From UBA1367 sp040268355 (lineage in GTDB: Bacteria; Actinomycetota; Coriobacteriia; Coriobacteriales; Atopobiaceae), in contig JAWRIT010000074.1 of NCBI GenBank assembly GCA_040268355.1, positions 1 to 23,554 of the forward strand: DNA of 23,554 nt, written 5' to 3'. The position numbers were made by a program, and so were the translations under genes. The notes under the pieces were generated by a model, which was not told where the DNA came from, did not search any database, and was given only the letters and a program-made list of their open reading frames with translations. This document shows positions 16,925 through 23,554 of the stretch, in pieces (within the stretch, counting starts at the first letter, position 1; every line of letters begins with the position of its first letter).

Positions 16925-18478
16925 TCACGCGTCAATGATGTCCGACTCCCACTGGTTCGCCTGGCCCTGGTCGTCCTCGCGCGTGAGCGGAATGCGCAGC
17001 GTGAACGTGGTCCCCTTGTCGACCTCCGACTCCACCTGGATCGTCCCGTTGTGCTGGTCGACGATCTCCTTGGTGAGGGACAGCCCCACGCCCAGTCCGC
17101 CCGACACGCGCTCGCGGCTCACGTCCGAGCGCCAGAAGCGCGAGAACACGCGTGGGATGTCTTCCTCGGCGATGCCGATCCCCGTATCACGCACCGAGAT
17201 CAGCACGTTGTGGCGATCCGCGTCGACCGAGACCACGATCCATCCGTCCTGCGGCGTGTACCGCAGGGAGTTCGACATGATGTTCGTGATGGCCTCACGG
17301 ATGAGGTCGGGGTCGATCTCAGCGAACACCTCATGACGGGCGGTCTTGTCATCAAAGCGCAGGTGGAGCCCTCGCTCGTGGAACAGCTGATGGTGGGCCG
17401 TCACCAGGCTCTTGATCAGGTGCACCACGTCGGTGCGCGCGACCTTGAGGTCTCGCTTGCCGTTCTCGATGCGGGAGAGGCGCAGCATCGCGTCGACGAG
17501 TCGGGAGAGGCGCTTGACCTCGGTGGCCACCGTCTCGAAGTGCTCGTCGTCAGCCGGAAGCACGCCATCCTGCATGGCCTCGACCGTCACCAGCATGGCC
17601 ATGAGCGGCGTGCGCAGCTCGTGGGCCACGTCGCTCGTCAGCCGATGCTCGAACTGGATGTCGCGCTCCAGGGTGGTGGCCATGCTGTCGAAGGTCTCGC
17701 CGAGCAGGCCGATCTCGTCGTCGCCCGAAAGGTTCGTGCGGGCCGTGAGGTCGCCCCCGCGAATCTGCTCGGCCGTCGAGGTGATGATCTTGATCGGCCG
17801 GATGAGCGATCCTGTGGCCGCGGCGCCCATGACAAAGGCGAGCACGATCGCGACGAGCGCCGAGGTGGCGATGGCCGTGTACGAGCTGGTGCGAAAGGCG
17901 GCGTCGCTCTTGGTGATCATCGCCTCGGACCCAAAGGCCCACAGCCGCACCATGCCCACGCTGTGGCCGGACTTGTCGAGCACGTCGGCGGTCACCACCT
18001 CGTCGGCGTCCTTGGGCACGAGATCGATGACCGGTTCGGTGGCGCTGGTCTCGCCAACGCTTCGGCGCTCCCGCGCGTACCCCCAGGTGTCGTCGTAGAG
18101 CACGTTGCCACGCTCGTCGAGCACCTGCACGGCGATGTCCGAGGAGGCCGACGACGCCGAGCGCGCGTACTCGAGGGCCTGGTTGGTCCACTCGCCCTCG
18201 GCCTGGTACTCGGCCGAGAGGGTGTCCGCGGTCGACTGCGCGAGGCGCTGCATGTTCTCACGCGTGTAGCTCTTGAACTGCCCCTCCCAGGTCACACCCA
18301 GAACCACGGTCATGACCACGGCCGTCAGCACGGCCACCAGGGCGAACAGAAGCATCACCTTCATGCGGAAGGTGCGCCACGGGCGCCTTCGGGGGGAGCG
18401 CTTGACGGTGTTGTACGATGCCTTGCCAGACAGGGCGGGAGAGGTTCCGTCCTCTCCCGTCGTGAACGTTCCAGACAT
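16925..18478 (-). CDS. Two-component sensor histidine kinase (HAMP, HisKA, HATPase)
   Basis: A 517-residue membrane sensor that phosphorylates the regulator encoded just upstream. A basic cytoplasmic N-terminus precedes TM1 (about 39-62), then an external sensor region of about 135 residues with no named fold I can recognise, then TM2 (about 198-222). A HAMP linker (RPIKIITSTAEQIRGGDL) follows. The HisKA domain contains SDVAHELRTPL with H286 as phosphoacceptor. The ATPase has EAITNIMSNSLRYT (N box), VRDTGIGI (G1), VFSRFW (F box) and GLGVGLSLTKEIV (G2). All are intact. The start ATG at 18476-18478 lies 11 nt after the regulator's stop, with only a modest Shine-Dalgarno site, consistent with coupled translation. 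Confidence 0.95.
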   Translation of the reverse strand: MSGTFTTGEDGTSPALSGKASYNTVKRSPRRRPWRTFRMKVMLLFALVAVLTAVVMTVVLGVTWEGQFKSYTRENMQRLAQSTADTLSAEYQAEGEWTNQALEYARSASSASSDIAVQVLDERGNVLYDDTWGYARERRSVGETSATEPVIDLVPKDADEVVTADVLDKSGHSVGMVRLWAFGSEAMITKSDAAFRTSSYTAIATSALVAIVLAFVMGAAATGSLIRPIKIITSTAEQIRGGDLTARTNLSGDDEIGLLGETFDSMATTLERDIQFEHRLTSDVAHELRTPLMAMLVTVEAMQDGVLPADDEHFETVATEVKRLSRLVDAMLRLSRIENGKRDLKVARTDVVHLIKSLVTAHHQLFHERGLHLRFDDKTARHEVFAEIDPDLIREAITNIMSNSLRYTPQDGWIVVSVDADRHNVLISVRDTGIGIAEEDIPRVFSRFWRSDVSRERVSGGLGVGLSLTKEIVDQHNGTIQVESEVDKGTTFTLRIPLTREDDQGQANQWESDIIDA

Positions 18479-18489
18479 CTTGTCGTCCG

Positions 18490-19206
18490 TTATTCCGCGG
18501 CTTCGGCGCGCTGCGGGGCCTCAAAGCGATAGCCGACCCCGTGGACGGTGTAGAGCCAGCGCGGGTTGCGCGGGTCGTCACCCAGCTTGGCGCGCAGGTT
18601 CTTGACATGGCTGTCGATGGTGCGCTCGTAGCCCTCGAAGTCGTAGCCGAGCACCTTCTCGACCAGCTCCATGCGCGTGTAGACGCGACCGGGGTAGCGG
18701 GCCAGGGTGGTCAGCAGCTTGAACTCGGAGGCGGTGAGGTCAACCTCGTCGTTCTCGACCGTGACCTTGTGGCCGGAGATGTCGATCACCAGGTCCTTGA
18801 AGTCAAGCACCTCGAGCGCGGGCTCGACCTCGGAGTGGGCGCGGCGCAGCAGCGCGCGCACCCGCGCCACGAGCTCGCGCGGCGAGAAGGGCTTGATCAG
18901 GTAGTCGTCAGCGCCGAGCTCGAGACCGATGATGCGGTCCTCGACCTCGCCCTTCGCGGTCAGCATGATGATGGGCACGTTGGACGTCTCCCGGATGGCG
19001 CGGCACACGCGCTCGCCCGAGAGCTTGGGAAGCATGAGGTCGAGGATGATGAGGTCAAAGGAGTGCTTCTCGAACTCCTCCAGGGCGCTCTGCCCGTCGC
19101 CCACGCCCCGAACCACGTAGTTCTCGCGCTCAAGGTAGGCGGCGACGGCATCCCGAATTGCCTTCTCGTCTTCAACCAGCAGTATTCTCTTCTCATCCGA
19201 AGCCAT
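18490..19206 (-). CDS. OmpR/PhoB-family response regulator
   Basis: A 238-residue DNA-binding regulator. The receiver domain (1-120) has acidic residues E12/D13, phosphoacceptor D56, switch T83 and K105, all as expected. A winged-helix effector domain (about 135-230) contains LTASEFKLLTTLARYPGRVYTR and TIDSHVKNLRAKLGDDPR with the closing YTVHGVGYRF. It pairs with the sensor kinase gene downstream. The start ATG at 19204-19206 has a strong AGAAGGAGG. A tandem repeat sits 43 nt upstream and may be its own binding site. The target genes are unknown; the lipoprotein gene just before it is an obvious candidate partner. Confidence 0.96.
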   Translation of the reverse strand: MASDEKRILLVEDEKAIRDAVAAYLERENYVVRGVGDGQSALEEFEKHSFDLIILDLMLPKLSGERVCRAIRETSNVPIIMLTAKGEVEDRIIGLELGADDYLIKPFSPRELVARVRALLRRAHSEVEPALEVLDFKDLVIDISGHKVTVENDEVDLTASEFKLLTTLARYPGRVYTRMELVEKVLGYDFEGYERTIDSHVKNLRAKLGDDPRNPRWLYTVHGVGYRFEAPQRAEAAE

Positions 19207-19234
19207 GGTGGCCTCCTTCTGATAGCGACGTACG

Positions 19235-19248
19235 GTCCCGCAAGGGAC
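19235..19248. repeat. Small inverted repeat in the regulator leader
   Basis: GTCCC-GCAA-GGGAC is a perfect 5-4-5 inverted repeat lying between the tandem repeat and the regulator start. It could be a leader hairpin in the mRNA. Short enough to be chance in GC-rich DNA. Confidence 0.35.
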
Positions 19249-19269
19249 AGATTTACCCAGATTTTACCC
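19249..19269. promoter_or_regulatory. Tandem direct repeat upstream of the response regulator
   Basis: AGATTTACCC is immediately followed by AGATTTTACCC, a direct repeat with a 10-11 bp period, one helical turn. OmpR-family regulators typically bind such side-by-side direct repeats, so this is a candidate autoregulatory operator. On the minus strand it also contains TAAAAT, a possible -10 box. It stands out as AT-rich. Confidence 0.5.
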
Positions 19270-19292
19270 TACTGTGGACATTTTGTACTGAC

Positions 19293-20510
19293 CTAGAGGG
19301 CAAAGTCACGTACCACGACCGTGGATGGGTACCCCGTGTCGGCGTCCTTCACGGTCGCGAAGGTGACAAAGTCGGCATTGGTGCCCGTCCGCGCGGGGTA
19401 TTCCCCGTAGTCCACGCAGCGGTTGGTCGCGGTGAGGATGGCGTAGCTCTGTGCCGCGGTGTCGATGACGAAGTACGACGTCCGACTCTTGACGATGAAC
19501 CGATCCCCTGCGCCCGCGATCTGTGCGAACGGCTCGCGCGAGAGCGCCGAGAAGGGCCCGTCGCCAGCGCCGATGTAGGTTCCCATGGAGCCGAGGAGGC
19601 CACCAGAGGAGTAGCTCGCCTCGACCGAGAAGGCGAAGACGTCCCCCATGCGCACCGCACGGAAGGGCCGCACGCCCTGCGGCAGGACCAGCTGGTCGAC
19701 CGTGGTCTCAAGGTCGTCCCTCAGGCTGTAGGCCGTGATCCCGTAGTAGACGCCCTCGTCGGCCCGCACGCGCGGCACGAGCGTGACCGTGTCTTCCGAG
19801 ACCGCCGGAGGGGCGGCGAAGCGTCCGGGGGACTCGACCACGGCCTGCGCGTCCCGATCGCCGGCATGCCAGAGGTAGCAGTACGAGCGCTCCTTGGTCT
19901 TGGCGCCCGCAATCGAGGGCATGACCTGCCAGACCACCGCATCGCCGGCAACGGCGAACAGGGGTGGGTCCCAGTCGCCGTCGGCCTTCCAGAGGTTGGA
20001 GACGGTCCCCGACAGCTCTCCTCCCGAGAAGCGCTGGGCATACAGCGCCCACGCGCGCGTGAGCAGGTCCATCTCGACCCATGCGTAGACCTCGTCCGAG
20101 CACCGCACGTCGAAGATGGACATGTTGGGGTCGCTGCCCATGGTCAGCGACGTGACGACGTCCACCAGCTCGCCGCTTTCAGTGGAGAAGGCGGCGGCCT
20201 TGATCACGGGGATCGCCGTGTCCCCGGGCGCCAGCGCCGCGAGCCATGTTCCCGCGCCCTCGCGCAGCACCGTGCCCGCCCCGAGCGACCATGTCCCCTG
20301 CTCCGTCAGGTCGAGGTCGGCCTCCGTGTAGGGGCTGTCCTCCGCCAGGATGCTGGTAGCGGCGTCATCGCCAACCACCACGGGATCCGACGTCTCCTCA
20401 CCGCGGTGACGACACCCCGCCGCAAGGCCGATGGTCACGGCGGCGGCAGCTCCGGCTGCCGTCGCGCGTACCAGGCCCCTGCGCGTGATGTTGTGGCCAA
20501 ACAGTCTCAT
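19293..20510 (-). CDS. Predicted secreted lipoprotein with twin-arginine-like signal, unknown function
   Basis: This 405-residue exported protein has an N-terminal signal ITRRGLVRA (R10, R11), an alanine-rich hydrophobic core and a lipobox LAAGC with C33 as the lipidated residue. It should be anchored outside the membrane, possibly through the Tat route. The mature part has no helices. It is rich in short beta-type segments with many Asp/Gly/Val/Tyr residues and WDPPLFAVAGD-like turns, which hints at a beta-propeller; this is an impression, not a match. It lies directly upstream of the regulator/kinase pair. That recalls LpqB, the lipoprotein of actinobacterial mtrAB operons, although the order differs. 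The start ATG at 20510 lacks a good Shine-Dalgarno site. It may depend on coupling to the short ORF that ends 7 nt before it. Confidence 0.85.
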   Translation of the reverse strand: MRLFGHNITRRGLVRATAAGAAAAVTIGLAAGCRHRGEETSDPVVVGDDAATSILAEDSPYTEADLDLTEQGTWSLGAGTVLREGAGTWLAALAPGDTAIPVIKAAAFSTESGELVDVVTSLTMGSDPNMSIFDVRCSDEVYAWVEMDLLTRAWALYAQRFSGGELSGTVSNLWKADGDWDPPLFAVAGDAVVWQVMPSIAGAKTKERSYCYLWHAGDRDAQAVVESPGRFAAPPAVSEDTVTLVPRVRADEGVYYGITAYSLRDDLETTVDQLVLPQGVRPFRAVRMGDVFAFSVEASYSSGGLLGSMGTYIGAGDGPFSALSREPFAQIAGAGDRFIVKSRTSYFVIDTAAQSYAILTATNRCVDYGEYPARTGTNADFVTFATVKDADTGYPSTVVVRDFAL

Positions 20511-20517
20511 CGGCAGA

Positions 20518-20586
20518 CTACGCCCGCTGCGCCGCGTGCGCCGTCTGCAGGGCACACGCGCGGGGCGTGAGGTCGAATGCGTACAT
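20518..20586 (-). CDS. Possible 22-residue leader peptide before the lipoprotein
   Basis: ATG at 20584-20586 has GGGAGA 3 nt upstream and opens a 22-codon frame (MYAFDLTPRACALQTAHAAQRA is 22 residues in full, here split as MYAFDLTPRA then CALQTAHAAQ then RA). The frame ends at TAG 20520-20518, 7 nt before the lipoprotein start, which itself lacks a ribosome site. An in-frame ATG at 20610 would add 8 residues and would sit almost on the predicted transcription start, as a leaderless start. No similarity is recognised. It could equally be chance. Confidence 0.3.
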   Translation of the reverse strand: MYAFDLTPRACALQTAHAAQRA

Positions 20587-20616
20587 GGCTCTCCCGTTCG
20601 CTCGTGTCATCATCCC

Positions 20617-20637
20617 AGTATACCCAGCATCAGCTGG
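20617..20637 (-). promoter_or_regulatory. Promoter region of the lipoprotein gene, with inverted repeat
   Basis: On the minus strand TATACT (20622-20617) is a near-consensus -10 box. Directly upstream is CCAGC-TGAT-GCTGG (20637-20624), a perfect 5-4-5 inverted repeat placed in the spacer, where an operator would block or bend the promoter. No clear -35 is seen. This gives the lipoprotein/regulator/kinase group a start separate from purB. Confidence 0.5.
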
Positions 20638-20657
20638 TGGATGGACGCACGGGACGA

Positions 20658-22004
20658 TCAGGCGAAGTCGAGCTCCTGAAGCCGGTCGAAGACGACGTCG
20701 ATGCGTCCGAGGAAGCTCCATGGGTCAAAGATGGCGTCCAGCTGCTCGGGCGTGAGCACGCAGTCGGCGTCGTCCTCGAGCTGCTCGCGCAGGCTCTTGC
20801 CGGGGCGCGCCTGCTGCACGTCATCCCACACCTGCATGGAGTTGCGTTGCACGATGGCGTACGCCTCCTCGCGCGTGATGCCGGTGTCGACCAGCGCCAG
20901 CAGCACCTTCGACGAGAAGATGAGCCCACGGGTGCGGTTGAGGTTCGCCTCCATGCTCTTTGGGTAGAGCACCAGCCCGTCAACGATGCGGATGAGGCAC
21001 TGGAACATGTGGTCAAGCGCGATGAAGCTGTCTGCCAGCGCCACGCGCTCGTTGGAGCTGTGGCTGATGTCGCGCTCGTGCCAGAGGGCCACGTTGTCAT
21101 AGGCCACCTGCGCGTTCGCCTTCACGCAGCGCGCGAGGCCGCAGACCTTCTCGACCGTGATGGGGTTGCGCTTGTGGGGCATGGCGCTGCTGCCCTTCTG
21201 CCCCCGACGGAACGGCTCCTCGGCCTCCAGGGTGTCGGTCTTCTGGTAAGCGCGGACCTCCTGCGCGACACGCTCGCAGGTGGCGGCGCAGGTGGCAAGG
21301 ACGCTCGCCAGGTAGGCGTGGTGGTCACGACTGATGACCTGCGTGGAGAGCGGGTCGCCGGAAAGCCCCAGGTGCTCGCACACGTACTGCTCGACGAAGG
21401 GGTCGATGGACGAGTAGGTTCCCACCGCGCCCGATATGGCCCCGCAGGCGATCTGTTCGCGGGCGTCGCGCAGGCGGCGCAGGTCACGGTGGAGCTCCCA
21501 GGCCCAGCTGCCGAACTTCATGCCAAAGGTCATGGGTTCGGCATGGATGCCGTGCGTGCGGCCGACGCAGAGGGTCTCGCGCTCCTCAAGGCCGCGTCTC
21601 CGACAGATCTCGCCCAACTGGCGGCAGTCCTCGATGATCAGGTCCGTGGCCTGCGCGAGCTGGTAGCAGAGCGCCGTGTCGCCCAAGTCGGAGCTCGTCA
21701 TGCCGTAGTGGACCCACCGGCTCGGCTTCGGCTGTCCCTCGGGCACGTCCGCGTCGATGTAGGAGCCCATGTTGGTGAGAAACGCGATCACGTCGTGGTT
21801 GGTGACGGCTTCGATCTCGTCCACCTCGGCCTTGTCGAAGGCAGCATGCTCACGGATCCAGCGGGCGTCGGCGGGCGTGATGTCAATGACGCCCATCTCG
21901 GCATGCGCCTCGCAGGCGAGCACCTCGATCTCCTGCCAGATTGCGTACTTGTTCTCGAGCGAGAAGATGTGCCCCATCTCGGGACGCGTGTAGCGGTCGA
22001 TCAT
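20658..22004 (-). CDS. purB: Adenylosuccinate lyase
   Basis: This lyase splits SAICAR to AICAR and adenylosuccinate to AMP, each releasing fumarate, so it acts twice in purine synthesis. The 448-residue sequence belongs to the fumarase/aspartase superfamily with TSSDLGDTA, RTHGIHAEPMTFG and the signature GSSAMPHKRNP. The length is normal for the bacterial enzyme. The start ATG at 22002-22004 follows GAAAGGA. It lies 58 nt after argH on the same strand with no terminator or promoter evident between them, so the two lyases are probably co-transcribed. Both release fumarate and share the fold, but the substrate-specific signature loops tell them apart. Confidence 0.97.
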   Translation of the reverse strand: MIDRYTRPEMGHIFSLENKYAIWQEIEVLACEAHAEMGVIDITPADARWIREHAAFDKAEVDEIEAVTNHDVIAFLTNMGSYIDADVPEGQPKPSRWVHYGMTSSDLGDTALCYQLAQATDLIIEDCRQLGEICRRRGLEERETLCVGRTHGIHAEPMTFGMKFGSWAWELHRDLRRLRDAREQIACGAISGAVGTYSSIDPFVEQYVCEHLGLSGDPLSTQVISRDHHAYLASVLATCAATCERVAQEVRAYQKTDTLEAEEPFRRGQKGSSAMPHKRNPITVEKVCGLARCVKANAQVAYDNVALWHERDISHSSNERVALADSFIALDHMFQCLIRIVDGLVLYPKSMEANLNRTRGLIFSSKVLLALVDTGITREEAYAIVQRNSMQVWDDVQQARPGKSLREQLEDDADCVLTPEQLDAIFDPWSFLGRIDVVFDRLQELDFA

Positions 22005-22062
22005 GGCGTTCCTTTCGTGTCTGCGGGCGGATGTGGACGGCCGGTAGGTGCTGGAGCGGGCG

Positions 22063-23484
22063 CTATTCGATCACGCCGCCCTTGTCGCGGATCCCCTTCA
22101 CCACGCGCCGGTCCCGCTTGAGGGCGCGGCTCGCCTCGCGCATCTGTTCGCGCACGGCGTCGTGGCCGGTGCCGCCATAGGTGGTCCGGGCGCGGGCGAT
22201 GGCCTCCGGGTCGAGCTCGCCCACGATGTCATCCCGGAAGACGGGGCTGGCCTGCTTGAACTCCTCCAGCGTCAGGTCCTCGAGCCCCTTGCCGTGCTTC
22301 TCGCAGTACAGCACCAGCTCGCCCACGATCTCGTGCGCCTTGCGGAAGGGCACGCCCCGCTTCGCGAGGTAGTCGGCCACGTCGGTGGCGGCGGTAAAGC
22401 CCAGGCCCGCTTCGCGCAGCATGGCGTCGTCGTGGACGGTCCAGGTCTCGATCATCCCCTCCATGCAGATCATGGAGTCGCGCAGCGTGTCGAAGGCGTC
22501 GATCGCGCCCTCCTTGCACTCCTGGAGGTCCTTGTTGTAGGCGAGCGGAAGCGACTTCATGGTCACGAGCAGGCCGACCAGATCCCCCACCACCCGTCCG
22601 GTCTTGCCGCGCGTGAGCTCGGCAAAGTCGGGGTTCTTCTTCTGGGGCATGATGCTCGAGCCGGTGGCGTAGCTGTCAGAGAGCGTGATGAAGCCGAACT
22701 CCGTGGTCGACCACAGCACGATCTCCTCGCACAGGCGTGACAGGTGCATCATGGACATGCTGCAGGCGTACTCCAAATCGAGCAGGTAGTCGCGGTCGCT
22801 CACGGCGTCCATGGAGTTCGGGGCCGGACGGTCGAAGCCCAGAAGCTCCGTCGTGTAGGACCGGTCGAGCGGATAGGTGGTGCCCGCCAGCGCGGCACTG
22901 CCGAGCGGGTTCACATCGGCGGCCTGGTAGGCGTCGTGCAGGCGCTTGAAGTCTCTGGTGAACATCCAGAAGTATGCGAGCAGGTGATGCGAGAACAGCA
23001 CCGGCTGCGCGTGCTGCAGGTGCGTGTAACCCGGCATGACCACGCCAAAGTGCGTGCGGGCGGCCCGCGAGATCACCCGGCGCAGGGAGTAGTTCTCCGC
23101 CATCAGCGTGAGCAGCATCGACTTGGCGTGCAGGCGGATGTCGGTCGCCACCTGGTCATTGCGGGAGCGCCCGGTGTGGAGTCGCTGGCCGGCGGCCCCG
23201 ATGTCGTCGATGAGCTCGCCCTCCACCGCCATGTGGATGTCTTCGTCGTTGATGTCGTACTTGAAGTTCCCCTGGTCGATCTGGTGCTCGATCTCGAGCA
23301 GGCCGACCTCGATGTGCTCGAAGTCGCTCTGGCTGATGACCCCCTGGCGCGCGAGCATGCGTGCGTGCGCGATGGACCCTGCGATGTCCTGGCGGTACAT
23401 GTCTTTGTCCACTTCGAGCGACGCGCCAAACCGCTGCGTGAACTCGCTGACGCTCTGCTCGAACCTGCCGGACCACAGTGCCAT
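22063..23484 (-). CDS. argH: Argininosuccinate lyase
   Basis: The last enzyme of arginine synthesis, splitting argininosuccinate to arginine and fumarate. The 473-residue protein starts MALWSGRFEQ, a typical ArgH N-terminus. It carries TGRSRNDQVATD, MPGYTHLQHAQPV and the signature GSSIMPQKKNPD, followed by the usual C-terminal domain ending in KGGVIE. The start ATG at 23482-23484 has GAGGAGAG upstream. A longer frame to 23547 exists but crosses the predicted promoter. argG is not adjacent in view; upstream sequence is cut off after 70 nt. Confidence 0.97.
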   Translation of the reverse strand: MALWSGRFEQSVSEFTQRFGASLEVDKDMYRQDIAGSIAHARMLARQGVISQSDFEHIEVGLLEIEHQIDQGNFKYDINDEDIHMAVEGELIDDIGAAGQRLHTGRSRNDQVATDIRLHAKSMLLTLMAENYSLRRVISRAARTHFGVVMPGYTHLQHAQPVLFSHHLLAYFWMFTRDFKRLHDAYQAADVNPLGSAALAGTTYPLDRSYTTELLGFDRPAPNSMDAVSDRDYLLDLEYACSMSMMHLSRLCEEIVLWSTTEFGFITLSDSYATGSSIMPQKKNPDFAELTRGKTGRVVGDLVGLLVTMKSLPLAYNKDLQECKEGAIDAFDTLRDSMICMEGMIETWTVHDDAMLREAGLGFTAATDVADYLAKRGVPFRKAHEIVGELVLYCEKHGKGLEDLTLEEFKQASPVFRDDIVGELDPEAIARARTTYGGTGHDAVREQMREASRALKRDRRVVKGIRDKGGVIE

Positions 23485-23521
23485 GGGTGCTCTCCTCGCG
23501 CCGAACCGTGTCGCTTCGCCT

Positions 23522-23530
23522 AGTGTAGCA
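23522..23530 (-). promoter_or_regulatory. Extended -10 promoter for argH
   Basis: On the minus strand TGCTACACT is an extended -10 element 37 nt upstream of the argH start. The -35 region is not clear. A similar element precedes tRNA-Arg. Confidence 0.45.
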
Positions 23531-23554
23531 GCTGTTTCGGCAGGCATGCCCCTT

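Noticed and set aside
16841..18532. Long plus-strand open frame (563 codons) opposite the sensor kinase
   Set aside because: His/Arg/Gly-rich shadow of an intact histidine kinase gene.
20577..22121. Long plus-strand open frame (514 codons) opposite purB
   Set aside because: Shadow of purB, with low-complexity composition and no motif.
1..23554. CRISPR arrays, insertion sequences, prophage genes, integrase attachment sites or a replication origin
   Set aside because: Both strands were read and no spaced repeats, transposase, integrase or phage-like genes are present. The two tRNA genes are intact with no flanking duplication seen.

Overview
The window (about 23.5 kb, high GC, 15 confident protein genes plus 2 tRNAs) looks like chromosome from an anaerobic high-GC actinobacterium of the class Coriobacteriia (Olsenella, Atopobium or Collinsella-like). 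That placement is an inference. It rests on an actinobacterial fhaA-fhaB-pstP-rodA-pbpA-pknB type cluster, clear Shine-Dalgarno-led genes, two PTS transporters and housekeeping genes. I see no phage, insertion sequence, CRISPR array or plasmid signature, and no broken gene. Bases 1-58 hold nothing I can call.

Left block (59-1860): a stand-alone lactose/cellobiose-family PTS permease (EIIC) on the minus strand has its own promoter and a palindrome over its -10 box. Upstream of it lies a tRNA-Leu(CAG) with a hairpin terminator and a promoter, also minus strand.

Central block (1861-11464, plus strand) is the most interesting part. It is one tightly packed operon for Ser/Thr phospho-signalling and cell-wall synthesis. 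In order it encodes a multi-pass membrane Ser/Thr kinase with a non-RD catalytic loop, an FhaA-like protein, an FhaB-like membrane FHA protein, a PstP-type PP2C phosphatase, a single 958-residue RodA/FtsW-PBP fusion, and a PknB kinase with four PASTA repeats. In mycobacteria the glycosyltransferase and transpeptidase are separate genes (rodA, pbpA) and the two kinases sit side by side. Here they are fused, and the kinases bracket the operon.

PTS block (11633-15038): a minus-strand operon encodes EIIA, EIIC and EIIB of the ascorbate (UlaA/SgaT) type. It is divergent from a DeoR-family regulator. No sugar-metabolising enzyme accompanies it, so the substrate is open.

Right block (15073-23554, minus strand, read right to left): argH, purB, a twin-arginine-like lipoprotein, an OmpR-type response regulator, a HAMP sensor kinase, purC, and a small two-TM membrane protein coupled to purC. 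A tRNA-Arg(CCT) follows. The lipoprotein/regulator/kinase trio recalls actinobacterial mtrA-mtrB-lpqB in composition, though not in order. A tandem direct repeat lies just upstream of the regulator gene, and a short peptide ORF precedes the lipoprotein.
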